From Pedococcus badiiscoriae (GTDB taxonomy: Bacteria; Actinomycetota; Actinomycetes; Actinomycetales; Dermatophilaceae): 64,000 nt of DNA. The position numbers and the translations under genes were made by a program. Below the pieces are notes generated by a model. It worked only from the letters and a program-made list of their open reading frames with translations. It made no database searches and was not told the origin of the DNA. Of this stretch, positions 37,233 to 46,397 are shown piece after piece (the stretch's first letter is position 1; every line of letters begins with the position of its first letter). The stretch spans positions 1,984,001 to 2,048,000 of the forward strand of contig NZ_JACCAB010000001.1 in assembly GCF_013408925.1 (NCBI RefSeq), written 5' to 3'.

Positions 37233-38690
37233 GTGCTGAGGGCGTGGTCGGCGCAGCGGGTCCGCGACGCCGAGGCGACGTTGATGAGCCGGCTCCCGGA
37301 GGGGGAGCTGATGCGGCGCGCGGCGCAGGGACTGGCCGAGGTGTGCCGCGCCCGCCTGCCCGCGTCCGGGGGCGCCAGGGTCGTGGTCCTCGCGGGGCCG
37401 GGCAACAACGGCGCCGATGCCCTGTATGCCGCGGCGCGCCTCGCGCAGGACGGTCACGACTGCGTTGCACTGCAAGGCGACTGGCCGTTGGCCATCGGTG
37501 ACTCGGCGTCGTGGTCGGCGGCCGGCGTCACCGTGCTGGCGCCGGGTGGGGACTGGGCTGCTCCGCTCGCGGGCGCCGACCTCGTCATCGACGGCCTGCT
37601 CGGCATCGGAGGACGGCCCGGGTTGCCGCAGGACGCCGTGGCGTGGGTCGATGCCATCCCCGCGTCCGCCTACGTCGTCAGCGTCGACCTGCCGTCGGGC
37701 CAGGACCCCGCCGGCCAGAGTCGATCGGACACCGGGGTCTTCGCCGACGAGACGGTGACCTTCGCGGTGGCCAAGCCGGTGCACCTGCTCCCCGCCACGG
37801 AGGCTGCCGTGGGTCGCCTGACAGTCATCGACATCGGGCTCGAGCTGGACGGCGAACCCGATGTCGAACGACTCGACTTCGCCGATGTCGCCCACCTGTG
37901 GCCGGTCCCCACCATCGCCGACGACAAGTACTCCCGCGGCGTGCTCGGGGTGGTGGCCGGGGGCGAGAACTACACCGGAGCGCCCGTCCTGTGCTGCACG
38001 GCAGCCGTCGGCGCAGGGCTCGGCATGCTGCGCTACGTCGGCACCCCCGCACCGACCGCGCTGGTCCGGGCGGCGATCCCCGAAGCCGTCCACGGTGAGG
38101 GCCGCGTCCAGGCCTGGGTGGTCGGACCGGGGCTCGACATCACCTCTCGGGCGCGGGGCAGCAAGGCCCAGCTCGACGTCGCCCGCTCCGCCCTCGACTC
38201 CGACCTGCCCGTCCTGGTCGATGCCGGCGGCCTCGACCTGGTCCACGGACCGCGCCAGGGTCCCACCCTGCTCACCCCGCACGCGGGCGAGCTGTCCCGG
38301 CTGCTGACCCGGCTCGAGGGGTCCGAGACCACCCGCGAGGCCGTGGAGGCCGACCCCCTGAGCCACGCGCGTCGCGCGGCGGACCTGACGGGGGCCACCG
38401 TCCTGCTCAAGGGGGCCACCACCCTGGTGGTGCCCCCCACGGACTGGGGGCTTGCGGTGCGCTCCCAGAACGACGCGCCCGCCTGGCTCGCCACGGCTGG
38501 GGCTGGGGACGTCCTGTCCGGTGTCTGTGGCGCGCTGCTCGCCTCCGGGCTGACCCCGCTCGACGCGGGCAGCCTCGGTGCGCTCGTGCACGGGGTCAGT
38601 GCCGACCTGGCCAACCCGGGTGGCCCGGTCCGCGCGCTGGCGGTGGCCCACGGCATACCGCAGGCCGTGGCGCACCTGCTCACGCGCTGA
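37233..38690 (+). CDS. nnr: Bifunctional NAD(P)H-hydrate epimerase/dehydratase
   Basis: Repairs hydrated NADH and NADPH. The 485-residue fusion has an N-terminal YjeF epimerase domain (residues 1-215; VLAGPGNNGADALYAAARL, DGLLGIGG, SVDLPSGQDPAG) and a C-terminal ADP-dependent dehydratase/kinase domain (225-485; DDKYSRGVLGVVAGG, TPHAGELSRLL, LLKGATTLV, WLATAGAGDVLSGVCG). GTG 37233 was chosen from the family start LRAWSAQRVRDAE; GTG 37227 is also in frame. Nineteen bases from acpS, so the same transcript. Confidence 0.94.
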   Translation: MLRAWSAQRVRDAEATLMSRLPEGELMRRAAQGLAEVCRARLPASGGARVVVLAGPGNNGADALYAAARLAQDGHDCVALQGDWPLAIGDSASWSAAGVTVLAPGGDWAAPLAGADLVIDGLLGIGGRPGLPQDAVAWVDAIPASAYVVSVDLPSGQDPAGQSRSDTGVFADETVTFAVAKPVHLLPATEAAVGRLTVIDIGLELDGEPDVERLDFADVAHLWPVPTIADDKYSRGVLGVVAGGENYTGAPVLCCTAAVGAGLGMLRYVGTPAPTALVRAAIPEAVHGEGRVQAWVVGPGLDITSRARGSKAQLDVARSALDSDLPVLVDAGGLDLVHGPRQGPTLLTPHAGELSRLLTRLEGSETTREAVEADPLSHARRAADLTGATVLLKGATTLVVPPTDWGLAVRSQNDAPAWLATAGAGDVLSGVCGALLASGLTPLDAGSLGALVHGVSADLANPGGPVRALAVAHGIPQAVAHLLTR

Positions 38691-38719
38691 CTCCTGCGCT
38701 CGTGAAAGACTGGGCGGCG

Positions 38720-39898
38720 ATGAACGACACCACGATCAGCACCCCCCCAGCCCCGGCGCCGCCGGGGCTGCCCGCGTGCGCCCAGGTGGACCTGTCCGCG
38801 ATCAGCGCCAACGTGATAGCCCTCAAGGCGCTGGCCGGCAGCGCCGAGGTGATGGCGGTCGTCAAGGCGGACGCGTACGGCCACGGCCTGGTTCCCAGCG
38901 CCCGTGCGGCCCTGCGTGGTGGCGCCACCTGGCTCGGCGTCGCCCAGCTGCCCGAGGCGGTCGAGCTGCGTCGTGCAGGCGTCGAGGCGCCGCTGTTGTC
39001 GTGGCTGCACGTCCCGGGCCAGGACTTCGCCGAGGCACTCGAGCTGGGCATCGACCTCGGCATCTCGACGACGTGGGCCCTGGACCAGGTGCTCGCGGCG
39101 GCGACCGCCACCGGCCGCACCGCGCGGGTCCACCTCAAGGTCGACACCGGTCTCGGCCGCAACGGCGCGTGGGACGCCGACCTGGAGGGGCTGCTGGCCA
39201 CGCTTGGCTCGGCGCAGGCCGAGCGCGCCGTCGACGTCGTGGGGCTGTTCAGCCACTTCGCCTATGCAGACGCGCCGCAGCACCCGACGGTCAGGGCCCA
39301 GCAGGAGCGGTTCGAGGGGATCGTCGCCCAGGCAGGACGCCTCGGGATCACCCCGCAGGTGAAGCACCTCGCCAACTCGGCCGCGACGCTCACCAACCCG
39401 TCCGCCCACTACGACCTGGTGCGTCCGGGCGTCTCCGTCTACGGCCTGTCGCCGGTCCCCGACCTCGGGGCACCGCAGGACTTCGGGTTGCGCGAGGCCA
39501 TGCGCCTGGTCGCCCGGCTGTCCAGCGTCAAGGATTCGCCTGCGGGACAAGGGGTCTCGTACGGCCACGTCTACACGACGAGCGAGCCGACCAAGCTCGG
39601 CCTGGTGCCGATGGGCTACAGCGACGGCGTGCCACGGCACGCCACCAGCGTCGGACCCGTGCAGGTGGGTGGCCGCCGGTATGCCGTGGCGGGACGGGTC
39701 TGCATGGACCAGTTCGTCCTCGACCTGGGCCGCGACAGCAGTGCGCAGCCCGGGGATGAGGCCGTCCTCTTCGGCGTGGGCGCGGCCGGTGAGCCGACCG
39801 CGCAGGACTGGGCTGCCGCCATCGACACGATCAACTACGAGATCGTGACGCGGGTGGGTGCGAGGGTGCCGCGGGTCTACGTCGGGGGTGACGAGTGA
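38720..39898 (+). CDS. alr: Alanine racemase
   Basis: PLP enzyme making D-alanine for peptidoglycan. The 392 residues contain the PLP-lysine motif AVVKADAYGHGLVP near residue 50, the catalytic Tyr region GVSYGHVYTTSEPTKLGLVPMGYSDG (in part), HLKVDTGLGRNG, RPGVSVYGLSP and GRVCMDQFVLDL. The first 20 residues (Thr/Pro/Ala) are a variable tail. ATG 38720 gives a typical length; an in-frame GTG at 38702 would add six codons. It overlaps the alpha/beta hydrolase gene by four bases. Confidence 0.96.
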   Translation: MNDTTISTPPAPAPPGLPACAQVDLSAISANVIALKALAGSAEVMAVVKADAYGHGLVPSARAALRGGATWLGVAQLPEAVELRRAGVEAPLLSWLHVPGQDFAEALELGIDLGISTTWALDQVLAAATATGRTARVHLKVDTGLGRNGAWDADLEGLLATLGSAQAERAVDVVGLFSHFAYADAPQHPTVRAQQERFEGIVAQAGRLGITPQVKHLANSAATLTNPSAHYDLVRPGVSVYGLSPVPDLGAPQDFGLREAMRLVARLSSVKDSPAGQGVSYGHVYTTSEPTKLGLVPMGYSDGVPRHATSVGPVQVGGRRYAVAGRVCMDQFVLDLGRDSSAQPGDEAVLFGVGAAGEPTAQDWAAAIDTINYEIVTRVGARVPRVYVGGDE

Positions 39899-41067
39899 GC
39901 CCCGCGAACCGCGGCATCGCCGGTCTCGGGATCGGCCTGGCCGCCGCCGGCGTCGCCACCGCGGCCGGCATCGCGGCGGGACGGGTCAGCAAGGAACGCC
40001 ACGCGCGCCTGTCCGTGCTGGCACCCGCAGGTGCCTACGCCCACACGCCTGACAAGGACTTCGTGGTCGTCGCGGACGACGGCGTGCCGCTGCACGTCGA
40101 GGTCGACGAGCCGGCGCCCGCCACGGCCTCGCCCGACAAGCCGACCGTGGTCTTCTCGCACGGCTTCTGCCTGAGCCTGGAGAGCTGGGTGCTCCAGCGC
40201 AAGGCGTTCATCCGGGACGGCTACCGGGTGGTCGCCTGGGACCAACGCGGGCATGGGCGGTCGGGGCGCGGGAGCGAGGAGTCGTGCGACATCGACCAGC
40301 TCGGCCGCGACCTGCATCGCGTCATCGAGGAGGCGGCGCCCGAAGGGCCTCTGGTCCTCGTGGGGCACTCGATGGGTGGCATGACGACGATGGCCCTCGC
40401 CGACCAGCACCCCGACCTGATCCGTGACCGCGTCGTCGCGACGGCCTTCGTCGCGACCAGCGCCGGTGGGGCCCAGCTGGTCTCGCTCGGCTTCGGCCAG
40501 TACTTCGGCAAGCTCGTGGGTCGCTTCGGTCCGAGTGTCCTGGACCGGCTCTCGACCCGGCCGGGTCTGGTCCGCACCGCGCTGCGCGCAGGCCGCGACA
40601 TCGAGGAGTTCCTCGTCGAGCGATGGAGCTTCGCGTCGCCGGTGCCGCCTGCCGCCGTCCGGCTCACCGCGGACATGATCTTCGGCACCCCGCTCGATGT
40701 GATGGCGGACTTCCTGCCGACCTTCGACCGGCACGACAAGCGCCACGCGCTCGTCCACTTCCACGGCGTGGAGGTGCTGGTGCTCAACGGAGTCCACGAC
40801 GTGCTCACCCCGCCCGACCACAGTGAGGAGATCGTCCGCCGCATCCCCGGGGCGGAGCACGTGGTCATCGAGGAGGCCGGGCACATCATCATGCTCGAGC
40901 ACCCGGAGGTGCTGAACGAGCAGTTCGCCGGCCTCGTCGAGCGCGGCATGCGGGCCGCCGCCGAGGGCATCGCAGTGGCACGCAAGCCGCGGGTCCGGCG
41001 CACTGTCACCGACCTGGCCAAGCGCCGGCTGGTCGCGAAGGCGCGCCGCGGGCAGCGCCGTGCCTGA
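39895..41067 (+). CDS. Alpha/beta hydrolase, membrane-anchored
   Basis: A 390-residue hydrolase inserted between alr and tsaE, as in many actinobacteria. Residues 8-32 are a hydrophobic segment (GIAGLGIGLAAAGVATAAG), likely an anchor. The fold begins near 75 (PTVVFSHGFCLSLESW), the nucleophile elbow is VLVGHSMGGMTTMAL, the acid lies near VLNGVHDVLTPPDHS, and the His is in IEEAGHIIMLEHPEVLN. The C-terminus is Lys/Arg-rich (RVRRTVTDLAKRRLVAKARR). Substrate unknown. GTG start overlaps alr's TGA. Confidence 0.9.
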   Translation: MSPANRGIAGLGIGLAAAGVATAAGIAAGRVSKERHARLSVLAPAGAYAHTPDKDFVVVADDGVPLHVEVDEPAPATASPDKPTVVFSHGFCLSLESWVLQRKAFIRDGYRVVAWDQRGHGRSGRGSEESCDIDQLGRDLHRVIEEAAPEGPLVLVGHSMGGMTTMALADQHPDLIRDRVVATAFVATSAGGAQLVSLGFGQYFGKLVGRFGPSVLDRLSTRPGLVRTALRAGRDIEEFLVERWSFASPVPPAAVRLTADMIFGTPLDVMADFLPTFDRHDKRHALVHFHGVEVLVLNGVHDVLTPPDHSEEIVRRIPGAEHVVIEEAGHIIMLEHPEVLNEQFAGLVERGMRAAAEGIAVARKPRVRRTVTDLAKRRLVAKARRGQRRA

Positions 41068-41533
41068 CCTCGTCAGCCCCGACCTGCCGACCGCGCAGGA
41101 CACCCGGGCCTGGGGCGTCGGCCTCGGTCGCCTGCTGACTGCCGGTGACCTCGTCGTGCTGACAGGTGGGCTCGGGGCGGGCAAGACCACGCTCACGCAG
41201 GGCCTCGCCGAAGGCCTGGGGGTCCGCGGTCCGATCACCTCGCCGACCTTCGTCATCGCCCGCGTCCACCCGTCGCTGGTCGAGGGTCCGGCACTCGTCC
41301 ACGTCGACGCCTACCGCCTCGGTGGGTTCGCCGAGCTCGACGACCTCGACCTCGACACCTCGCTCGAGAACTCGGTCACAGTCGTCGAGTGGGGTCACGG
41401 GCTGGCCGAGGACCTCGCCGACGACCGGCTCGAGGTGATGCTGTCGGGCGAGGAGACCAGGCGGGCGCGGGTCCAGACCCACGGCGCCCGCTGGTCAGGC
41501 GCCGACCTCAGCGTCCTGGGGGTCCCGGTATGA
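41060..41533 (+). CDS. tsaE: tRNA threonylcarbamoyladenosine biosynthesis ATPase TsaE
   Basis: ATPase partner of the TsaBD complex that installs t6A37 in ANN-reading tRNAs. The 157-residue product has Walker A LTGGLGAGKTTLTQGLAEGL near residue 33, GPITSPTFVIARVHPS, HVDAYRLGGFAELDDLDLDT and VTVVEWGHGLAEDL. It overlaps the hydrolase and tsaB genes. The last 15 residues (ARWSGADLSVLGVPV) are variable. Confidence 0.94.
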   Translation: MPDLVSPDLPTAQDTRAWGVGLGRLLTAGDLVVLTGGLGAGKTTLTQGLAEGLGVRGPITSPTFVIARVHPSLVEGPALVHVDAYRLGGFAELDDLDLDTSLENSVTVVEWGHGLAEDLADDRLEVMLSGEETRRARVQTHGARWSGADLSVLGVPV

Positions 41534-42204
41534 GCCGCGTGGTGCTGTCCATCGACACGTCCACCTCCGTAAGGGTGGCCGTGAGCGCCGGGGCCGACTG
41601 GGCGCAGGATGGCTCCGACGACCCGCGCGGCCACACCGAGGCCGTGGCCCCTCTCATGCGCGACCTACTGGCCAGGCTGGGGCTCGCCCCGACCGACGTG
41701 ACCGACGTGGTGGTCGGCAACGGCCCCGGCCCGTTCACCGGGCTGCGGGTGGGGATCGTCTCCGGTCTCGTGTTCGGCCATGCAATGGGCATCCCCGTCC
41801 ACGGCGTCTGCAGCCTCGACGTCCTGGCACAGCAGGCGGTCGAGCACGTCCGGGAGGGCGAGTTCGTCGTCGCGACCGATGCCCGGCGCAAGGAGGTCTA
41901 CTGGGCGCGCTACCGCGTCGACCCCGACCGTCCCGAGCAGGACCGGGCCGTGCGGCTCACCGAGCCCGCCGTGGCGCGCCCCGCTGACGTGCCCGAGGAG
42001 GTCCGGGGGCTGCCCACCGCCGGTCGCGGCCCGGTGCTCTACCCCGAGCTCTTCCCGCGCCCCGTCGCTGTGCTCGACGTCTCCGCCGGGGTGTTGGGCG
42101 ACCTTGCGCTGCAACGACTTTCGCGTGGCGAGACCCTGCCGGTGGAACCGCTCTACCTGCGCCGGCCAGACGCCCTCACCACCGCGGAACGAGCCAGGGC
42201 ATGA
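41530..42204 (+). CDS. tsaB: t6A biosynthesis scaffold TsaB
   Basis: Non-catalytic ASKHA paralog of TsaD that bridges TsaE and TsaD. The 224 residues open with VLSIDTSTSVRVAVSAG and contain HTEAVAPLMRDLLARLG, VVVGNGPGPFTGLRVGIVSG and VVATDARRKEVYWARY. ATG overlaps tsaE's stop, and the tail overlaps rimI (ATGA). The frame is open upstream but overlaps tsaE heavily, so 41530 is preferred. Confidence 0.94.
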   Translation: MSRVVLSIDTSTSVRVAVSAGADWAQDGSDDPRGHTEAVAPLMRDLLARLGLAPTDVTDVVVGNGPGPFTGLRVGIVSGLVFGHAMGIPVHGVCSLDVLAQQAVEHVREGEFVVATDARRKEVYWARYRVDPDRPEQDRAVRLTEPAVARPADVPEEVRGLPTAGRGPVLYPELFPRPVAVLDVSAGVLGDLALQRLSRGETLPVEPLYLRRPDALTTAERARA

Positions 42205-42674
42205 CCGCCCCGGACGTGGGCCTGCGGGACCTGCGCTGGACCGACATCGACGACGTCGTCGCGCTCGAGGCCGAGCTGTTCCCCGACGACGCGTGGACGG
42301 CCGCGTCGCTGTGGGCCGAGCTGGCAGCCCGCCCCCGTCGCTCCTACGTCGTCCAGGTGGATGCCGCCGGAGAGCTGGTCGGGTATGCCGGCGTCGACCT
42401 CGGTGGTGAGGTGGCGGACGTCATGACCATGGCCGTCTCGCCTCGCGCGCAGGGTCGCGGCCTCGGCCGTCAGCTGCTCAGCGAGCTGGTCGGGCGCGCG
42501 GTCGCCGACCACGCGGCATACCTCATGCTTGAAGTGCGGGCCGACAACGAGCCGGCCCGAAAGCTCTATGAGTCAGAGGGATTCGAGACGTTGACGGTGC
42601 GCCGCCGCTACTACCAGCCGGGTGATGTGGACGCCCACGTCATGCGCTTGAGGCTGTCGGAGGTGATGCGATGA
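42201..42674 (+). CDS. rimI: Ribosomal protein S18-alanine N-acetyltransferase RimI
   Basis: GNAT that acetylates ribosomal protein S18 N-terminal alanine. The 157-residue domain starts [20 protein letters not shown], has [15 protein letters not shown], motif [21 protein letters not shown], and [20 protein letters not shown] with [17 protein letters not shown]. The position between tsaB and tsaD and the RRRYYxP motif make RimI the best call among GNATs. Both ends overlap neighbours by four bases. Confidence 0.92.
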   Translation: MTAPDVGLRDLRWTDIDDVVALEAELFPDDAWTAASLWAELAARPRRSYVVQVDAAGELVGYAGVDLGGEVADVMTMAVSPRAQGRGLGRQLLSELVGRAVADHAAYLMLEVRADNEPARKLYESEGFETLTVRRRYYQPGDVDAHVMRLRLSEVMR

Positions 42675-43735
42675 GCTCCGGGCCCACGAAGGGTGACCAG
42701 CCGCTGGTGCTCGGCCTCGAGACCTCCTGCGACGAGACGGGCGTGGGCATCGTGCGCGGCGAGACGTTGCTCGTCGACGCGATCGCCAGCAGCGTCGACG
42801 AACACGCGAGGTTCGGCGGGGTGGTGCCCGAGGTGGCCAGCCGCGCCCACCTCGAGGCGATGGTCCCGACGATCGAGCGGGCCACCCGCGAGGCTGGCGT
42901 CCGGCTGGCCGACCTCGACGCGATCGCGGTGACGTCCGGACCCGGGCTGGCGGGCGCGCTGATGGTCGGCGTGGCCGCCGCCAAGTCGCTCGCGGTTGCT
43001 CTCGGCGTCCCGCTCTACGGTGTCAACCACCTCGCGTCCCACGTCGCCGTCGACATCGTGGAGCACGGGCCGCTGCCCGAACCCACGCTCGCCATGCTCG
43101 TCTCTGGTGGACACTCGTCACTGCTGCTCGTGCCCGACGTCACCCACGACATCCAGTCCCTCGGGTCGACCATCGACGACGCCGCCGGTGAGGCGTTCGA
43201 CAAGGTCGCGCGAGTCCTGGGGCTGCCCTTTCCGGGAGGCCCGCACATCGACCGGATGGCTCGCGAGGGAGACCGGGTCGCCATCGACTTCCCCCGGGGG
43301 CTGACGACCGGGCGTGACATGGAGCGCTACCGGTTCGACTTCTCCTTCTCCGGGCTCAAGACCGCGGTCGCCCGCTGGGTGCAGGCCCGGGAGGCGGCCG
43401 GGGAGCCGGTGCCGGTCGCGGACGTCGCCGCGTCGTTCCAGGAGGCCGTCACCGACGTGCTCACTCGCAAGGCAGTCCTCGCCTGCAAGGAACATGGGGT
43501 CGCGAACCTGCAGATCGGGGGTGGCGTGGCCGCCAACAGCCGGCTGCGGGCCATGGCGCAGGAGCGCTGCGACGCTGCGGGCATCACCCTGCGCGTGCCG
43601 CGCCCCGGGTTGTGCACCGACAACGGCGCGATGGTCGCGTCGCTGGGAGCCCAGATGGTGCTGAAGGGCCGCGCGCCCTCCGACCTGAGTCTCCCGGCGG
43701 ACTCGTCCATGCCGGTCACCGTCGTCCAGGCCTAG
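42671..43735 (+). CDS. tsaD: tRNA N6-adenosine threonylcarbamoyltransferase TsaD
   Basis: Transfers the threonylcarbamoyl group to A37. The 354 residues hold [29 protein letters not shown], the iron His pair region [48 protein letters not shown] in part, and the terminal [14 protein letters not shown]. It closes the glmS-tsaD operon. A weak hairpin (CAACCC/GGGTTG at 43739-43757) follows. Confidence 0.96.
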   Translation: MSSGPTKGDQPLVLGLETSCDETGVGIVRGETLLVDAIASSVDEHARFGGVVPEVASRAHLEAMVPTIERATREAGVRLADLDAIAVTSGPGLAGALMVGVAAAKSLAVALGVPLYGVNHLASHVAVDIVEHGPLPEPTLAMLVSGGHSSLLLVPDVTHDIQSLGSTIDDAAGEAFDKVARVLGLPFPGGPHIDRMAREGDRVAIDFPRGLTTGRDMERYRFDFSFSGLKTAVARWVQAREAAGEPVPVADVAASFQEAVTDVLTRKAVLACKEHGVANLQIGGGVAANSRLRAMAQERCDAAGITLRVPRPGLCTDNGAMVASLGAQMVLKGRAPSDLSLPADSSMPVTVVQA

Positions 43736-43778
43736 CCTCAACCCGGTAGGTGGGTTGGAGCTGGATACGGTCCCGGAC

Positions 43779-43916
43779 TGACTATGAATCTAGTCATTGA
43801 CACCCGGGTATGTTGCCAGAAGACTGAGGCTCGTTCGCAAGGCCGAGGGGGACGGGCGCCGATACCCGGGCAGTTTCTGAGCGAGGGGCTGGGCCCCCCA
43901 TCCATAGGGGGAAACG
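43779..43916 (+). promoter_or_regulatory. Promoter and structured leader of the secreted-protein gene
   Basis: TGACTA-tgaatc-TAGTCA (43779-43796) is a palindrome just before a -35-like TTGACA (43797-43802). The leader then pairs CCCGGGTAT (43803-43811) with ATACCCGGG (43862-43870), enclosing 50 bases with further pairing. Finally CCCCC(C) at 43894-43899 can pair with GGGGG at 43907-43911, the Shine-Dalgarno of the next gene. Together this looks like translation control by RNA structure. No known riboswitch class is recognised. Confidence 0.5.
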
Positions 43917-44453
43917 ATGCGTTTGAAGAATCTGAAGCGATCGTGCGTGGCCGTCACGGCAGCCACGCTGATGCTGGTGGGCGAGACCACTTCGGCATCC
44001 GCCGTTGAGGCGGGCACCCAGGCCTGCGCCGAGTATGGCTGGAACTACTCCACATACAGCAAGACCGACATCCACATCCCCAGTGGCGTGCACTGGAAGA
44101 GCGGACCTGGCGGAACCGTCTCGGCAAGTAGGGAGAGCACGCAGAGCGCGAGCATGACCGTGTCGATGTCGGTCACGGTGTCCTATTCAGCGATCGTGGC
44201 CAGCGCAGAGGGCACCTTCGGGATCGACGCCACCGTGGCGGGGTCACGTTCGGAGACCATGGGGTACTCGCGCACGATCTCGTCGAGCAGCAGGTACGGC
44301 AACCTTCAGTTCGGCAACTGGGGTTACAAGATGGGCGTGAAGAAGTACTACGTCGACCCTGCCTGCCAGGTCACATCGAGCTACGTGGGAACGGTCACGA
44401 AGATGCCCAGCGCAAACACGTGGGGTTACCGCTACTGGGAGACGACCACGTGA
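43917..44453 (+). CDS. Small secreted Ser/Thr-rich beta protein
   Basis: A 178-residue exported protein of unknown family. The signal peptide spans residues 1-29 (KNLKRSC, VAVTAATLMLVG, cleaved after SASA). Residues 67-112 alternate small polar and hydrophobic residues (STQSASMTVSMSVTVSYSAI in part, then a GTFGIDATVAGS stretch), the pattern of an amphipathic beta hairpin as in aerolysin-like pore formers. Two Cys (37 and 150) could pair. The end is rich in Tyr/Trp (NWGYKMGVKKYY, TWGYRYWETT). Base composition looks less GC-rich than its neighbours. GGGGG precedes ATG 43917. It overlaps the next gene, a probable partner, by four bases. Confidence 0.75.
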   Translation: MRLKNLKRSCVAVTAATLMLVGETTSASAVEAGTQACAEYGWNYSTYSKTDIHIPSGVHWKSGPGGTVSASRESTQSASMTVSMSVTVSYSAIVASAEGTFGIDATVAGSRSETMGYSRTISSSSRYGNLQFGNWGYKMGVKKYYVDPACQVTSSYVGTVTKMPSANTWGYRYWETTT

Positions 44454-45001
44454 GTCAGGCTGCGGGCGCACCCTGGTGTCGGGTCGCCACCGGGCCGCTC
44501 GCGGCCGTCGTCCTGAGCCTTGGCGCGTCCGCCTGCACAGGTGCCCAGGCAGGTCCCCCGGCAACGTCCGCCCCGCCGGATACGCCCACGACGACGAGCA
44601 ACTCGGCCTCCTTCGTCGCCCGGATGGATGCCCTGATGGCGTCCGTCAACAGGCTGCAGGACGCGGACGGGGGTGCAGTCGTCAGCGTGCCGGCGCGGCC
44701 AACCGTGGTCCAGCGGCCGACCGGCCTTCAAACGATGATCATCCGCGACGAGGATGCTGGGGCCTGGAGGCCGGGGACCTACCGCCTCGTGGTCAGATGT
44801 GCCGGGGAAGGGGTCCTCGTGGCCCACTTCTCACTGGGGGAGCGATCGGTCATCCGTCAGCTGGACGCTTGCACAGCCGCCACGAGCACCGACTCGCTTG
44901 AGCTCAGCATCGACCGGGCGGCGCAGAAGTCCGTCGTGGTCGTCGTGCCCGCCGGGGAGTCGATGGGCGCAGTCGGCTACCAAGTCCACAAAGTCCGTTG
45001 A
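44450..45001 (+). CDS. Lipoprotein-like partner of the secreted protein
   Basis: A 183-residue exported protein with a signal segment (residues 12-28, ATGPLAAVVLSLGASA) and Cys29 in the sequence ASAC, a weak lipobox because position -3 is Ala rather than Leu. A Pro/Thr/Ser linker (residues 33-46) is followed by a compact domain with YRLVVRCAGEGVLVAHFSLG and IRQLDACTAATST. No family is recognised. GTG 44450 overlaps the preceding stop. Overlap with a secreted beta protein suggests shared function such as anchoring or immunity; that is inference. Confidence 0.7.
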   Translation: MSQAAGAPWCRVATGPLAAVVLSLGASACTGAQAGPPATSAPPDTPTTTSNSASFVARMDALMASVNRLQDADGGAVVSVPARPTVVQRPTGLQTMIIRDEDAGAWRPGTYRLVVRCAGEGVLVAHFSLGERSVIRQLDACTAATSTDSLELSIDRAAQKSVVVVVPAGESMGAVGYQVHKVR

Positions 45002-45022
45002 CCGTGGTCGTCGGTCGGCAGA

Positions 45023-46288
45023 TCAGCTGCACTTGACGAGGCCGAGGTCGACCTTGAGGTCGAGCACCCTCGCGGCGGCGGCGTCCACCTGCCTGCCGAA
45101 GGCCGGGCTGACCGCCCTGCTGGCAGCAATCGCCGAGAGCATGACCCTGGCCTGCGACGCCCTCGCCGTCAGGACGATGTCGCCTCCGGCGGCGATGAAC
45201 CGCGTCGCGCGCTGGCCGACCGGCACGGCTGCGACGGCCTTGGCGGCGCCCACGTCGTCGGTGATCACGACCCCGTGGAAGCCCATCCTTACCCGCAGCA
45301 GCGCGGTGATCACCGCCGTGGAGAACATCGCCTGGTGGTCAGGGTCCAGCCTGGGGTAGCGAGCGGAGGAGACCATCACGATCGGTGCGCCGGCGGCGAT
45401 CCCCGCCTTGAAGGGTGCCAGGTAGGGGTTGTCGGCGTCGGTCGTGCGGTCCGTGATGCCCGCGCTCGTGACGTCGGTGTTGCCCGTGACACGCCCCAGG
45501 CCGGGGAAGTGCTTGAGGGTGGGCGCGATGCCGGCAGCCACCGACCCGCGGACGAAAGCCGCGGCATACGTCGCGTTGGTCGTCGGCGAACCGGGGGCGA
45601 AGTCGCGGCGGTAGCGTCCGATCGGCTGGTTCGCCGCACCCAGCGAGGTGGGCACGGTGTCGGCCACCGGAGCGAGGTTGACGTTCACGCCCGCAGCCGC
45701 GAGCTCCCGCGACCACCTCGCGACGTCCTTCTCCTCGCCCGTCACGCTGGAGGCGGCCTGAGTGCGGGCCGAGGGTATGCGCGCGAAGCCCGGTCCGCGC
45801 AGCTGCTGGACCTGTCCGCCCTCCTGGTCGGCTGCCACCAGGAGCCCGTGCGTGGCGCCGGTCCGAAGGCGCCGGGAGATCGCAGCCATCGACGCGGTCC
45901 CGCCCGACCACCCGCCGAGGTAGATCATCCCGCCCAGATGCTGCGACCTGATCTGGGCAGCCAGGGCGTGGGAGCTGCCGGTCGGCTGGAGCCCGACCAT
46001 CAGGAGCTGTCCAGCTCGCTGCGCCGGGGTCATCGTTGCCGCAATCCGCTCGCCACAGGTCGGGGCGGGAGAGGCGGTGGTGCTCGGGGTGCTCGTGGGC
46101 GAGGACGACGTCGAGCTGGACGTCGAGGTCGTCGAGGTCGTCGAGGTCACCGAGGGCGCGGAGGACCCGGAAGCTCCGGTGGACCCGGCCTGCGGGCTGG
46201 TCGCGCTGCACGCCGCTGTCGCCCAGATCGTCAGCACGCACACCCCCACGAGAAGGCGGCGCTGGAGGCGCGCGGGGTGAGCAGTCAC
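45023..46288 (-). CDS. Glycoside hydrolase family 3 lipoprotein (NagZ-like)
   Basis: A 421-residue lipoprotein: N-terminus LQRRLLVGVCVLTIWATAAC with lipid-attachment Cys27, a Ser/Thr-rich linker (30-75), and a GH3 barrel to the end. Motifs include GGMIYLGGW, LLVAADQEGGQVQQL, the acid/base region TLKHFPGLGRVTGNTD, and ITDDVGAAKAV with the nucleophile-type Asp. It likely removes beta-N-acetylglucosamine from wall fragments outside the membrane, as with other lipoprotein NagZ homologs. The start is GTG at 46288. Convergent with the lipoprotein-like gene. Confidence 0.9.
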   Translation of the reverse strand: MTAHPARLQRRLLVGVCVLTIWATAACSATSPQAGSTGASGSSAPSVTSTTSTTSTSSSTSSSPTSTPSTTASPAPTCGERIAATMTPAQRAGQLLMVGLQPTGSSHALAAQIRSQHLGGMIYLGGWSGGTASMAAISRRLRTGATHGLLVAADQEGGQVQQLRGPGFARIPSARTQAASSVTGEEKDVARWSRELAAAGVNVNLAPVADTVPTSLGAANQPIGRYRRDFAPGSPTTNATYAAAFVRGSVAAGIAPTLKHFPGLGRVTGNTDVTSAGITDRTTDADNPYLAPFKAGIAAGAPIVMVSSARYPRLDPDHQAMFSTAVITALLRVRMGFHGVVITDDVGAAKAVAAVPVGQRATRFIAAGGDIVLTARASQARVMLSAIAASRAVSPAFGRQVDAAAARVLDLKVDLGLVKCS

Positions 46289-46397
46289 GCACGGAACCTA
46301 CCCCGCCGCCGCGACCGTGATGAAACACCGACGGCGGTCCCGCGCCGGGGGGTGCAGTCTCCGGCTGGAGCCAGCTCACCTCTGGCAGGATCGCCGC

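Noticed and set aside
43784..44008. 74-residue ORF overlapping the leader of the secreted gene
   Set aside because: Composition is non-coding, it would overlap the real gene in another frame, and the region is better explained as structured RNA.
45023..46288. GH3 protein as part of the secreted-protein cassette
   Set aside because: It is on the opposite strand, convergent to the lipoprotein-like gene, and is a widely conserved family, so no functional link is evident.
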